This document shows positions 12,603-24,085 of a DNA stretch of 64,000 bases, in pieces. The number at the start of each line of letters is the position of its first letter. The first letter of the stretch is position 1. The notes under the pieces were generated by a model. The model made no database searches, was not told the origin of the DNA, and saw nothing but the letters and a program-made list of their open reading frames with translations. The DNA lies in the NCBI GenBank assembly GCA_011799875.1, contig CM022297.1, positions 449,425,292 through 449,489,291 on the forward strand, written 5' to 3'. A program made the position numbers and the translations under genes. This DNA comes from Thinopyrum elongatum (Eukaryota > Streptophyta > Magnoliopsida > Poales > Poaceae).

Positions 12603-14156
12603 GACCTTGCTTGTCCTCAAGCGAAAGCCGAAATCGATAAATATGTCCACATGTTTAGAGATAGAGGTGTCGATAAAATAAAATACGGACATGGGAGCAT
12701 CATGATCATCTTTAGAACAGCAATATTGACTTATAATTTCTTATGCTAAAGTGACAATTCATCCACAAAGTAAAGTATGAATCAAGAACTCTATTGAGAA
12801 CCAACAAACTATGATCTCAGTCATTGAAGCAATTGCAATTTATCATAACATTGGAAAGAGTCACTATAAGAGCTTGTATAGCAAATCCACATACTCAATC
12901 ATCTTTTAGTCTTTCATAATTGCTAACACTCACGTGGTACTTATGAGGTCAAAGCTTTAATTGGACACAGAGAAAGATAGGGGCTTATAGTTTCGCCTCC
13001 CAATTGTTTACCTCAAGGGTAATGTCAACAATAATAACTCATGATCACCTACATCCGAGTGGATATATTTGTCTAGATCTTTCCCTAACACATGATGCTT
13101 GCCGAGAGAGAAAGGCGAAATATAGGAAGTGGTGAAGATCACCATGACTCTTGCATAAAGGTAAGTACTAGAAAGTAAAAGTAACAGATAGGCCCTTCGC
13201 ACAGGGAAGCAGAGGTTGTCATGTGCTTTTATGGTTGGATGCATAATCTCTTAATGCAAAAGAACGTCACTTTATATTGCCGCTTATGATAAAGAACTTT
13301 ATTATGCAGTATGTCACTTTTATTTCTTCCATATCACAAGTTCGTATAAAGTTTATTTTCCTCACACTAATAGATCATACATATTTAGAGAGCAATTTTT
13401 TATTGCTTGCACCGATGACAACTTACTTGAAGGATCTTACTCAATCCATAGGTAGGTATAGTGGACTCTCATGGCAAAACTGGTTTAAGGGTGTTTGGAT
13501 GCACAAGTAGTATCTCTACTTGGTGTGGAAGTTTTGGCTAGTATGAGGTGGAAGCAAGCGTCACATGTTAAAGGATCCATGACAACATAACTTCTATTCG
13601 AAAATAAGCAAACATAACTCATTATGTTGTCTTCCTTGTCCAACATCAACTTCTTAGCATATAATATTTTAATGAGTGCTCACAATCATAAAAGATGTCC
13701 AAGATAATATATTTATATGTGAACCTCTCTTTCTTTATTACTTCCTATTAATTGCAACAATAACCAATACTGTGTTTGTCAACTCACAACAGATTTCAAT
13801 CGACATACTTCTTACATGTGAAGTCATCACTCCCCATAAGATCATTATATGATCTTTCTTTGCTTCTATTTTATTCTTCTTTTTATTTCTCTTTTCTTAA
13901 GATCATAACAAGAAAGCAAATCCCTTAACTCAAAACTACTCTTTATTATATAACTCTCAAACTCGATTACATAGAGGGAATATAAAGCAAAACTCAAAGC
14001 TAGATCATACTAAAAGATTTATTCTACTAGATCAATATATAACCAAAAGGATCAAACTAGGAAAAATGATAAAGGTAAAGGTGTGATGGTGATACGATAC
14101 CGGGGCACCTCCCCCAAGCTTGGCACAAGCCAAGGGGAGTGCCCATACCCATGTGT
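12603..14156 (-). repeat. 3' non-coding region of element A
   Basis: About 1.5 kb, AT-rich, with no supportable ORF. It corresponds to 24623-26163 in element C and similar regions of D. At its upstream edge (14100-14160) it holds a palindromic stretch containing CCCCAAGCTTGG, which is repeated in element C at 24640-24685. Confidence 0.65.
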
Positions 14157-14681
14157 TTAGTTGTCTTTATTCTTTGGTGATGGAGGTGGTGACGTTGGTG
14201 ACGTTGGAGCTTTATCCTCCGTCTTCCAAGGCATAGGTTCACCATCGTAGAAAGATGAACGAGCCTCCGGGATCCTCAAATCTGCAGCCAAACTCATCCT
14301 CTTAAATCTGTATTCATACTCACAGTTTTGGTTTTGCAGGTCATAGTTCTGGGCTTGAAGATGCTCGATTTTCTCATAAAGCTTGAAGATGTCCTCCCTG
14401 ATGTCCTTGGCGTCTAGTTTGTGCTTATGGGTAAACTCCGCGATCATCATGTGATTGGCGTTGAGTCCATGTTCCACCATCCCTTGGCACTTGAAGACTT
14501 GCTGCTCCATTGCTTAGAGCCTTGTCTCCACACTTTTGGTCTTCTTTGGCCCTTCAACATCACGGATGTGCAGCACCCCCTCACGCATCTCAATGGTTTG
14601 AGGGTGTCGCAGCACCTCCGCAAGGTAGGGGTTGATGACCTTCTCGAAAAACTTGTCCTTCGAAGCACTTGGGGACGTCAT
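14157..14681 (-). pseudogene. Downstream ORF (env position) of element A, one nonsense codon
   Basis: The frame begins with ATG at 14681 and ends at 14157, 174 codons, interrupted by one TAA at 14514-14516. It lies between the integrase and the 3' LTR, where Athila-lineage elements carry an extra gene sometimes called env-like. I see no signal peptide or membrane segment. The predicted protein is hydrophilic with a heptad-like central region (residues about 75-120) and a C-terminal tail rich in Ser and Pro ending SPKNKDN. Element C carries a gene in the same position (24086-24622) whose tail is similar. Function unknown. The ATG is supported by a TATA box about 85-90 bases upstream. Confidence 0.7.
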
Positions 14682-14765
14682 AGCGATCTAGATCTGTCTG
14701 GAAAAATAGCTCGAAACAAAAACAGGAGATATTGTCGTGATACGAGGGTCAAAACCTTTGGGAGA

Positions 14766-14773
14766 TTATATAA
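14766..14773 (-). promoter_or_regulatory. TATA box of an internal promoter in element A
   Basis: TTATATAA lies about 85-92 bases upstream of the downstream ORF's ATG at 14681. A GC-rich palindrome lies another 60 bases upstream (14831-14900). The same order of palindrome, TATA and ATG occurs in element C. Confidence 0.5.
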
Positions 14774-14830
14774 TGAATTTTTACCGACCAAAAGGAGTAT
14801 TCCACAAGAAAATGGAGTCCGGAGGGTACA

Positions 14831-14900
14831 CGAGGTGGCCACAAGCCAGGGGGCGCGCCCAGGGGGGTAGGGCGCGCCCTCACGGCTTGTCGCCTCCTCG
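14831..14900. repeat. GC-rich palindrome inside element A, LTR-promoter-like
   Basis: Outer arms CGAGG..ACAAGCC and GGCTTGT..CCTCG enclose inner arms GGGCGCGCCC and GGGCGCGCCC. It closely resembles the palindromes in the LTRs at 12240-12310 and 20960-21040, but here it lies in the internal region between integrase and downstream ORF. Confidence 0.8.
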
Positions 14901-15009
14901 TGCACTATTCAGACCACTTTAAATTTTTCTAATTTATTAAATATTCCAAAATGGAGAAAAATTGCTATTGGAAAAGTTTTGGAGTCGGTTTACTTACCGT
15001 ACCACATAC

Positions 15010-18000
15010 CTATTCCTTTTCGAAGTCTGAAACATTCTGGTAAGTCTCCCTAATATACTCCTCCGGAGTTATGGTATTAATAATATTGGTTTCAACATTT
15101 ATGGGAGTACCTGAGATATAATGTTTGATTCTTTGCCCGTTTACCACCTTCGGGTTGGTGCCTTCGGCGTTGTTGATTTTGATGGCACCGGAACGATATA
15201 CTTCCTCGACAATGTAAGGCCCTTCCCATTTAGAGAGAAGTTTTCCTGCAAAAAATCTTAAACGAGAATTGTATAGCAAGACATGGTCACCTACATTGAA
15301 GTCACGCTTTTGTATCCTTTTATCATGCCATCTCTTAACCTTTTCTTTAAACAACTTGCCATTCTCATAGGCCTGGCTTCTCCATTCATCAAGCGAACTA
15401 ATGTCAAATAACCTCTTCTCACCAGCAAGTTTGAAATCATAATTGAGCTCTTTGATTGTCCAATAAGCCTTATGTTCTAATTCCATAGGTAAGTGACATG
15501 CTTTTCCATAAACCATTTTATACGGAGACATACCCATAGGATTTTTATAAGCTGTTCTATAAGCCCATAATGCATCATCAAGTTTCTTAGACCAATTCAT
15601 TTTAGATCTATTAACAGTATTTTACAGGATCAATTTAATCTCTCTATTGCTCAATTCTACTTGCCCACTAGACTGAGGATGGTAAGGAGATGCAATTCTC
15701 TGGTTGACATCATACTTAGCAAGCAATTTACGGAAAGCACCATGAATAAAACGTGAACCACCATCAGTCATTAAATATCTAGAGACTCCAAATCTCGGGA
15801 AAATAACTTCTTTAAGCATTTTAATAGAAGTGTTATGATCAGCACTACTAGTTGGAATAGCTTCTACCCACTTAGTAACATAATCAACAGCAACTAGAAT
15901 ATGAGTATACCCATTGGACTTTGGAAAAGGTCCCATATAATCAAAACCGCAAACATCAAATGGTTCAATAACAAGTGAATAATTCATAGGCATTTCCTGA
16001 CGTCTACTAATATTACCAATTCTTTGACATTCATCACAAGATAAGACAAACTTACGAGCATCCTTGAAGAGAGCAAGCTAATAAAAATCAGATTGCAATA
16101 CCTTGTGTGCAGTTCTATCTCCAGCATGGTGTCCTCCGTAGGCCTCGGAGTGACACTTGCGTAGGATCTGTTCCTGTTCATGCTCATGTACACAACGTCT
16201 AATAACACCATCTACTCCTTTATAAAGGTGTGGGTCATCCCAAAAGTAATGTCTTAAATCATAGAAGAACTTTTTCTTTTGTTGGTATGTGAAACTAGGT
16301 GGTATAAATTTAGCAACAATGTAATTAGCATAATCAGCATACCATGGAGTATTACGTAAAGCATTTATGATAGCTAATTATTCATCAGGAAAGATACCAT
16401 CAATAGGTAGTGGGTCATCAAGAACATTCTCTAACCTAGACAAGTTATCTGCTACGGGGTTCTCAGCACCCTTTCTATCAACAATATGCAAATCAAATTC
16501 TTGTAGCAAGAGAACCCATCTAATAAGTCTAGGTTTAGCATCTTTCTTTTCCATAAGATATTTAATAGCAGCATGATTAGTGTGAACAGTAACTTTGGAA
16601 TCAACAATATAAGATCTGAACTTATCACATGCAAACACAACCGCTAAAAATTCCTTTTCAGTAGTAGCATAGTTTCTTTGAGCACTGTCTAGAGTTTTAC
16701 TAGCATAATGGATAACATTTAACTTCTTATCAACTCTTTGTCCTAGAATAGCACCAACAGCATAATCACTAGCATCACACATAATTTCAAAGGGTAGGTT
16801 CCAATCAGGTGGTTGAACAACAGGTGCAAAAATCAAGGCTTTCTTAATAATTTCAAATGCTTCTACACAGTCATCATAAAAAATGAATGGAACATCTTTT
16901 TGCAAGAGATTAGTGAGAAGCCTATAAATCTTAGAGAAGTCTTTAATAAACCTCCTATAGAAACCAGCATGACCAAGGAAACTTCTTATACCTTTGATAT
17001 CCGTAGGACACGGCATTTTTTCAATAGCATCAACTTTAGCTTTATCAACTTCAATACCTCTTTCGGAGATTTTATGCCCCAAGACAATACCTTCATTAAA
17101 CATAAAGTGGCACTTCTCCCAATTCAAGACAAGATTTGTTTCTTCGCATCTCTGCAAAACTCGATCAAGGTTGCTTAAGCAATCATCAAAAGAAGTTTCG
17201 TAAACGGAAAAATTATCCATGAAAACCTCAACAATCTTTTCACAAAAATCAGAGAATATAGCAGTCATACATCTTTGAAAGGTAGTAGGTGCATTGCATA
17301 AACCAAAAGGCATACGTCTATAAGCAAAGGTACCAAAAGGACATGTAAAAGTAGTTTTCTCTTGGTCCTCTTTTGACACAGGTATTTGAGAGAAACCAGA
17401 ATAACCATCTAGAAAGCAAAAATGTGTATGTTTGGATAGTCTTTCTAGCATTTGATCAACAAAAGGTAGAGGGTAATGATCTTTCCTAGTAGCTTTATTT
17501 AACTTCCTAAAATCAATTACCATTCTATAACCTGTAACAATTCTTTGCGGGATCAATTCATTTTTATCATTAGGAACAACGGTAATACCTCCCTTCTTAG
17601 GGACACAATGAACAGGACTTACCCATCTACTATCAGCAATAGGATAAATTATACCTGTCTCCAGAAGCTTTAATATTTCATTTCTTACAACTTCTTTCAT
17701 TTTAGGATTTAACCGTCGTTGATGGTCAACGACCGGTTTAGCATCAGGCTCCATATTAATTTTATGCTGACATAGAGTTGGGCTGATGCCCTTAAGATCA
17801 TCAAGAGTATATCCAATAGCAGCACGATGCTTCTTCAGAGTTTTCAATAATCTCTTTTCTTCATGCTCTGAAAGGTTAGCACTAATAATAACAGGATATA
17901 TCTTCTTTTCATCAAGATAAGCATATTTCAAAGTATCAGGTAATTGTTTAAGCTCAAACACGGGATCACCCTTGGGTGGAGGAGGATCCCCAAGAATCTC

Positions 18001-18930
18001 AACAGGCAAATTATGCTTAAGGATAGGTTATCGATCAAAGAATATCTTATCTATTTCATTCCTTTCATTCAAATGCATATCATTCTCATGATCAAGCAAA
18101 TATTGTTCTAAAGGATTAGTAGGAGGCACAACAATAGAAGCAAGACCAATAATTTCATCTTTACTAGTCAATTCTTTATCATGGGGTTGTCTACGAAATT
18201 TAGAGAAATTAAACTCATGGGACACGTCCCCAAAACTTACAGTAACAGTTTCTTTCTCACAATCTATCTTAGCATTGATAGTATTCAAGAAAGGTCTACC
18301 AAATATAATGGGACAAAAATCATCTTGTGGGGAACCAAGAACAAGAAAATCAGTAGGGTATTTAATTTTCCCACACAAGACTTCAGCATCTCTAACAATC
18401 CCAATTGGTGATATAGTATCTCTATTAGCAAGGTTAATAGTAACATCAATTTCCTCTAGTTCAGCAGGTGCAATATCATTCATAATTTCTTGATATAAAG
18501 TAAAGGGGATTGCACTCATTCTAGCACCCAAATCACATAAGCCATGATAACAATGATCTCCTATTTTAACAGAAACAACAGGCATGCCAACAATAGGTCT
18601 ATGTTTATCTTTAGTATCAGGTCTAGCAATTCTAGCAGCTTCATCATAGAAATGAATAACATGCCCATCAATATTATCAACCAAGAGATCTTTAACCATA
18701 GCAGTACTAGGTTCAACTTTAATTTGTTCAGGGGGTGTAGGGGTTCTAGTATAACTCTTACGAACCACAGTTGAAGCTTTAGCATGGTCCTTTATTCTAA
18801 CAGGGAAAGGTGGTTTCTCAATATAAGCAGCAGGAATAACAGGATCAACATTATAAGTAATAGTTTCTTCTTCAACTATAGTGGGTTCTACTACCTTTAC
18901 TTCAATGGGAGGCTGATATTTAAACCACTT
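15010..18930 (-). pseudogene. pol: pol of element A: protease, RT, RNase H, integrase with four stops
   Basis: One continuous frame on the minus strand. Order: aspartic protease (DLGARMS active site near 18540, IIFGRPFL near 18310), reverse transcriptase ([12 protein letters not shown] near 17310, catalytic motif degraded to FMDNFS near 17220 where YxDD-type is usual), RNase H ([14 protein letters not shown] near 16760, NFAT-type ATTEKE near 16660), integrase zinc region (HHAGDRT..CDECQ, 16120-16030), integrase core ([10 protein letters not shown] near 15760, YHPQSSGQ near 15680) and the C-terminal region with YNSRLRFFAGKL. Stops: TAA 18028-18030, TAA 16378-16380, TAG 16078-16080, TAA 15622-15624. 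Each can be explained by one transition in a Gln or Trp (or Arg) codon. The gag-to-pol junction near 18930 shows an apparent 1-base insertion. Known roles: protein processing, reverse transcription and integration of the retroelement. This copy cannot make them. Confidence 0.9.
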
Positions 18931-19694
18931 AAGCTACTATCTCAGAGTCAAGCCCATATTTAGTGCTAAATTCATGAAAAGCATCGGTGTCCATAAAGGA
19001 TTTAACACAATCAAACTTAAGGTTTATACCTGACTCCTTACCTTCGTCGAGTTCCCAAACTTCAGAATTGCATTTAATTCTTTCCAATAAAGCCCATTTG
19101 AATTCAATATCCTTCTTTATAAAAGAACCGATACAAGAAGTATCGAGCATGGATTGATTATTACGAGAAAGCCGAGCATAAAAATTCTAAATACTAATTT
19201 CTCTTGAGAGCTCATGATTGGGGCATGAATATAACATTGAATTAAGCCTCCCCCAAGCTTGAGCGATACTTTCTCCTTCACGAGGCCAAAAATTATAAAT
19301 ATAATTCCAATCACGATGAACCAGATGCATAGGATAAAACTTCTGATGAAATTCCAATTTTAATCGGTTGTAGTTCCATTATCCAATATCATCACATAGC
19401 CTATACCACGTCAATGCCTTCTCCTTCAAAGATAAAGGGAAGACCTTCTTCTTGACCTCATCCTCGGGCAAACCTGCAAGCTTAAATAATCCACAAACTT
19501 CATCCACATAGATTAGGTGCAAATCAGGATGTAGTGTTCCATCTCCTGCATAAGGATTAGCTAGCAGTTTCTCTATCATACCCGAAGGAATTTCATAATA
19601 AATATTTTCAGTAGGTTCAGTAGGTTGAGGTCTTTGTGCTTCCGGTTGAGGTGAAGATACCCCCAAACAAGCCCCTCAAAGGATTGTTTTCCAT
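18931..19694 (-). pseudogene. gag: gag of element A, broken
   Basis: The ATG at 19694 begins a short frame (MENNPLRGLFG). A G-run near 19661 appears one base too long, and the reading continues in the neighbouring frame. The capsid-like part contains the FPLSLKEKALTWYRL motif (about 19430) and REGESIAQAWG (about 19265), as in Athila-type gag. In-frame stops lie at 19379-19381 (TAA), 19187-19189 (TAG) and 18929-18931 (TAA). The gene starts about 60 bases inside the primer-binding site, the normal place for gag. Assignment is firm; the exact ancestral frame across the lesions is inferred. Confidence 0.8.
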
Positions 19695-19757
19695 AGTAAC
19701 AAGTGACAGTAAATTTCAGCACACTATATAAATTTTTCCTTACCAAAGGCGCTTCAC

Positions 19758-19775
19758 TCCCCGGCAATGGTGCCA
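19758..19775 (-). other. Primer-binding site of element A (tRNA-Asp type)
   Basis: On the minus strand TGGCACCATTGCCGGGGA lies 11 bases inside the 5' LTR. It is close to the tRNA-Asp complement TGGCGCCGTTGCCGGGGA, with two transitions. The less altered site of element B is at 28806-28823. Confidence 0.8.
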
Positions 19776-19786
19776 GAAAAGAGTCT

Positions 19787-21310
19787 TGATGACCCACAAA
19801 TATAGGGGATCTATTGTAGTCCTTTCAATAAGTAAGAGTGTCGAACCCAACGAGGAGCAGAAGGAAATGACAAGCGGTTTTCAGTAAGGTATTCTCTGCA
19901 AGCACTGAAATTATCGGTAACAGATAGTTTTGTGATAAGATAATTCGTAACGGGTAACAAGTAACAAATGTAGCAAAGGTGCAGCAAGGGGGCCCAATCC
20001 TTTTTGTAGCAAAGGACAAGCCTGGACAAACTCTTATATAAAGCAAAGCGCTCCCGAGGACACATGGGAATTACCGTCAAGCTAGTTTTCATCATGCTCA
20101 TATGATTCGCGTTCGTTACTTTGATAATTTGATATGTGGGTAGACCGGTGCTTGGGTGCTGCCCTTACTTGGACAAGCCTCCCACTTATGATTAACCCCT
20201 CTTGCAAGCATCCGCAACTATGAAAGAAGAATTAAGATAAATCTAACCATAGCATGAAACATATGGATCCAAATCAGCCCTTTACGAAGCAACGCATAAA
20301 CTAGGGTTTAAGCTTCTGTCACTCTAGCAACCCATCATCTACTTATTACTTCCCAATGCCTTGACCTAGGCCCAAATAATGGTGAAGTGTCATGTAGTTG
20401 ACGTTCACATAACACCACTAGAGGATAGACAACATACATCTCATCAAAATATCGAACGAATACCAAATTCACATGATTACTTATAACAAGACTTATCCCA
20501 TGTCCTCAGGAACAAACGTAACTACTCACAAAGCATATTCATGTTCATAATCAGAGGAGTATTAATTATCATTAAGGATCTGAACATATGATCTTCCACC
20601 AAATAAACCAACTAGCATCAACTACAAGGAGTAATCAACACTACTAGCAACCCACAGGTACCAATCTGAGGTTTTGAGACAAAGATCGGATACAAGAGAT
20701 GAACTAGGGTTTGGAGAGGAGATGGTGCTAATTAAGATGTTGATGGAGATTTACCCCCTCTCGATGAGAGGATCGTTGGTGATGACGATGGCTTCGATTT
20801 CCCCCTCCAGGAGGGAAGTTTCCCCGGCAGAACGGCTCCGCCGGAGCCCTAGATTGGTTCTGCCCAAGTTCCGCCTCGAGAAGGCGGCGCTTCATCTCGG
20901 AAGCTCCCTTCTGATTTTTTCCAGGTCAAAACCCTCCATATAGCAGAAGATGGGCACCGGAGGGCTGCCAGGGGGCCCACAAGCCACAGGGGCGCGCCCA
21001 AGGTGTAGGGCGCACCCCCCAGGCTTGTGGCCTCCTGGTGGGTCCCCTCTGGTATTTTCTTCGCCCAATATTTTTTATGCATTCCAAAATAGTTCTCCGT
21101 AGATTTTCAGGAATTTTAGAGTTGTGTAGAATAGGTCTCTCATATCTGCTCCTTTTCCAGTCCAGAATTCCAGCTGCCGGCATTCTCCATCCTCATGTAA
21201 ACCTTGTAAAATAAGAGAGAAAAGGCATAAGTATTGTACCATAATGTGTAATAACAGCCCATAATGCAATAAATATCAATATAAAAGCATGATGCAAAAT
21301 GGACGTATCA
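19787..21310 (-). mobile_element. 5' LTR of element A
   Basis: 1524 bp from TGATACGTCC (minus strand, 21310) to GTGGGTCATCA (19787). The GC-rich palindrome and CTATATGG motif of the 3' LTR are also present here (about 20965-21040 and 20937-20944). Confidence 0.93.
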
Positions 21311-21491
21311 ACCTCTACTACCTGTGGTGGTGGTGGTGTTTCATTGAGCCCATGTATCTCTTCAATAGGTGGTAAATTTTTAACATCTTCGGCTTTAATA
21401 CCTTTTTCTTTCATGCATTTCTTTGGTTCCTAAATATCTTCGGGACTGAGAAATAGAATACCTCTCTTCTTAGGAGTAGGTTCACGCGGTG

Positions 21492-22997
21492 TGATACGTC
21501 CATTTTGCATCATGTTTTCCTACTGTTATTTATGATATTTTTATGCATAATAATGCTTTTTGGAGTAATTCTAATGCCTTTTCTCTCATAATATGCAAGG
21601 TACACACAAAGAGGGAGAATTCCGGCAGCTGGAAATCTGGACCTGGAAAAGCTACATCAGGCCACCTATTCTGCACAACTCCAAACAAGTTGAAACTTTA
21701 TGGAGATTTTTTATGGAATATATGAGGAATATTGGAGCCAATAAGTACCAGAGGGGGCCCACCAGGTGGGCACAACCCACCTGGGCGCGCCAGGGAGCCC
21801 AGGCGCGCCCTGGTGGGTTGTGCTCCCCTCGGCCCACCTCCGGTGCCCATCTTCTGGTATATAAGTCATTTTGACCTAGAAAAAATAAGGAGAGGACTTT
21901 TGGGACGGAGCGCCGCCGTCTCGAGGCGGAACTTGGGCAGGAGCACTTTTGCCCTTCGTCGGAGCGATTCCGCCGGGGGAACTTCCCTCCCGGAGGGGGA
22001 AATCATCATCATCATCATCACCAACAATTCTTCCATCTTGGGGAGGGCAATCTCCATCAACATCTTCAACAGCACCATCTCATCTCAAACCCTAGTTCAT
22101 CTCTTGTGTTCAATCTTTGTACCGGACCTATAGATTGGTGCTTGTGGGTGACTAGTAGTGTTGATTACATCTTGTAGTTGATTAGTATATGGTTTATTTG
22201 GTGGAAGATTATATGTTCAGATCCAATATGCTATTTAATACCCCTCTGATATTGAGCATGATTATCATTTGTGAGTAGTTACTTTTGTTCTTGAGGTCAC
22301 GGGAGAAATCATGTTGCAAGTAATCATGTGAACTTGATATGTGTTCGATATTTTGATAGTATGTATGTTGTGATTCCCTTAGTGGTGTCATGTGAACGTC
22401 GACTACATGACACTTCACCATATTTGGGCCTAAGGGAATGCATTGTGGAGTAGTTATTAGATGATGGGTTGCGAGAGTGACAGAAGCTTAAACCCTAGTT
22501 TATGCGCTATTCCGTAAGGGACCAATTGGATCCAAAAGTTTAATGCTATGGTTAGAATTTATTCTTAATACTTTTCTCGTAGTTGCGGATGCTTGCGAGA
22601 GGGTTAATCATAAGTAGGAGGTTTGTTCAAGTAAGAACAGCACCTAAGCACCGGTCCACCCACATATCAAATTATCAAAGTAGCGAACACGAATCGAGTC
22701 AACATGATGAAACTGACTTGATGAAATTCCCGTGTACCCTCAAGAACGCTTTGCTTATTATAAGAGACCGTTTTGGACTGTCCTTTGCCTCAAAAGGGAT
22801 TGGGCTATCTTGCTGCACTTTTGTTACTACTATCATTACTTGCTCGTTACAAATTATCTTGCTATCAAACTACTCTGTTACTTACAATTTCAGCACTTAC
22901 AGACATTACCTTGCTGAAAATCACTTGTCATTTCTTTCTGCTCCTCGTTGGGTTCGACACTCTTACTTATCAAAAAGAGCTACAATTGATCCCATAT
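21492..22997 (+). mobile_element. 5' LTR of element C, last ~17 bp missing
   Basis: Begins TGATACGTCCATTTTGC and matches the 3' LTR 26178-27696 closely until GATCCCATAT at 22997. There the 3' LTR continues to ACTTGTGGGTCTTCA but this copy switches to integrase sequence. A TATATAA box lies at 21858-21864 after a strong GC-rich palindrome at 21766-21828. Confidence 0.92.
21766..21828. repeat. GC-rich palindrome upstream of TATA in element C LTR
   Basis: Arms GCACAACCCACC and GGTGGGTTGTGC enclose a second pair GGGCGCGCC and GGCGCGCCC, with a loop of about 10 bases. The same structure is at about 26452-26510 in the 3' LTR. Confidence 0.85.
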
Positions 22998-23781
22998 TTT
23001 CCCAAGGTTTGGAGTCCCTAGATATTTAATGACTGATGGTGGTTCACACTTTATTCATGGTGCTTTCCGTAAAATGCTTGCCAAGTATGATGTTAACCAT
23101 AGAATTGCATCACCCTATCATCCTCACTCTAGTGGTCAAGTTGAACTTAGCAATAGAGAAATAAAATTAATTTTGCAAAAGACTGTCAATAGGTCCCAGA
23201 AGAATTGGTCTAAGAAATTAGATGATGCACTTTGGGCTTATAGAACAGCATACAAAAATCCTATGGGTATGTCTCCTTATAAAATGGTTTATGGAAAAGC
23301 TTGTCATTTGCCTCTTGAGTTAGAACATAAAGCATATTGGGCAATCAAAGAACTCAACTATGATTTCAAACTTGCCGGTGAAAAGAGGTTATTTGATATT
23401 AGCTCATTAGATGAATGGAGAACCCAAGCTTATGAAAATGGCAAGTTATTTAAAGAAAAAGTTAAAAGATGGCATGATAAAATAATTCAAAAGCGTGAGT
23501 TTAAAGTTGGAGAATATGTTCTTTTGTACAACTCTTGTTTTAGATTCTTTGCAGGAAAACTCCTCTCAAAATGGGAAGGTCCCTATGTTATCGAGGAGGT
23601 TTATCGTTGTGGAGCTATCAAAATAAATAATGCCAAAGGTACTAACCCGAAGGTTGTTAATGGGCAACGAATAAAACATTATATCTCAGGTACGCCCATT
23701 AATGTTGAAAGTAATATTATCCAAACTATGACACCGGAAGAACACATAAAAGAGTCCTTCCGGAACACTCCAGAATCGTGA
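22998..23781 (+). pseudogene. pol: Integrase C-terminal part of element C pol
   Basis: The open frame from about 23008 to the TGA at 23779-23781 matches the last part of the integrase of element A in detail: GGSHFIHGAF of the core, [17 protein letters not shown] with the catalytic-Glu region, then the C-terminal domain with LYNSCFRFFAGKLLSKWEGP. It has no internal stop, unlike the copy in A. The N-terminal half of integrase and all upstream pol and gag are deleted, so no start codon of its own is expected; an ATG at 23029 is incidental. Not functional. Confidence 0.85.
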
Positions 23782-23888
23782 AAAAGAGGAGGTACGTGAT
23801 ACGGTAAGTAAACGGACTCCGAAAAATCCGCAAAAATATTTTTTGTCAGTTTTGGAATATAACAAAAATTAGGAAAATAAGAAACAAC

Positions 23889-23940
23889 CAGGAAGGTCAG
23901 CCAGGCGTGCCCAGGTGGGTTGTGCCCACCTCGGGTACCT
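23889..23940. repeat. Short GC-rich palindrome before the downstream ORF of element C
   Basis: CCAGGTGGG and CCCACCTCGG form the arms around TTGTG. It holds the position that the larger palindrome 14831-14900 holds in element A. Confidence 0.6.
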
Positions 23941-23989
23941 TCCGGACTCCATTTTTCTACCGTTTGCTTGTTTCCCAAGATAAAAAATC

Positions 23990-23998
23990 TTTATATAC
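23990..23998 (+). promoter_or_regulatory. TATA box of an internal promoter in element C
   Basis: TTTATATAC lies about 90-95 bases upstream of the ATG at 24086 and follows the GC-rich palindrome. The spacing matches element A. Confidence 0.5.
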
Positions 23999-24085
23999 CC
24001 CCCGAACCTATTGACCACCGTATCGCGGAGAAATCTTTTGTTTTTTTTCTTGCTGTTTTCTGTCAGATCTGTTGAGCCAGGCATC

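Larger units (their letters stand above)
11058..21315 (-). mobile_element. Full-length Athila-type Gypsy element A with TSD ACCTC
   Basis: The element occupies 11063-21310 (10,248 bp) on the minus strand. Perfect 5-bp duplications ACCTC lie at 11058-11062 and 21311-21315. Both LTRs, primer-binding site, polypurine tract, gag, protease-RT-RNase H-integrase and a 3' ORF are all present in canonical order, but the genes are broken. The two LTRs (1525 and 1524 bp) differ by a few percent by eye. It is inserted in the gag gene of element B. Confidence 0.95.
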
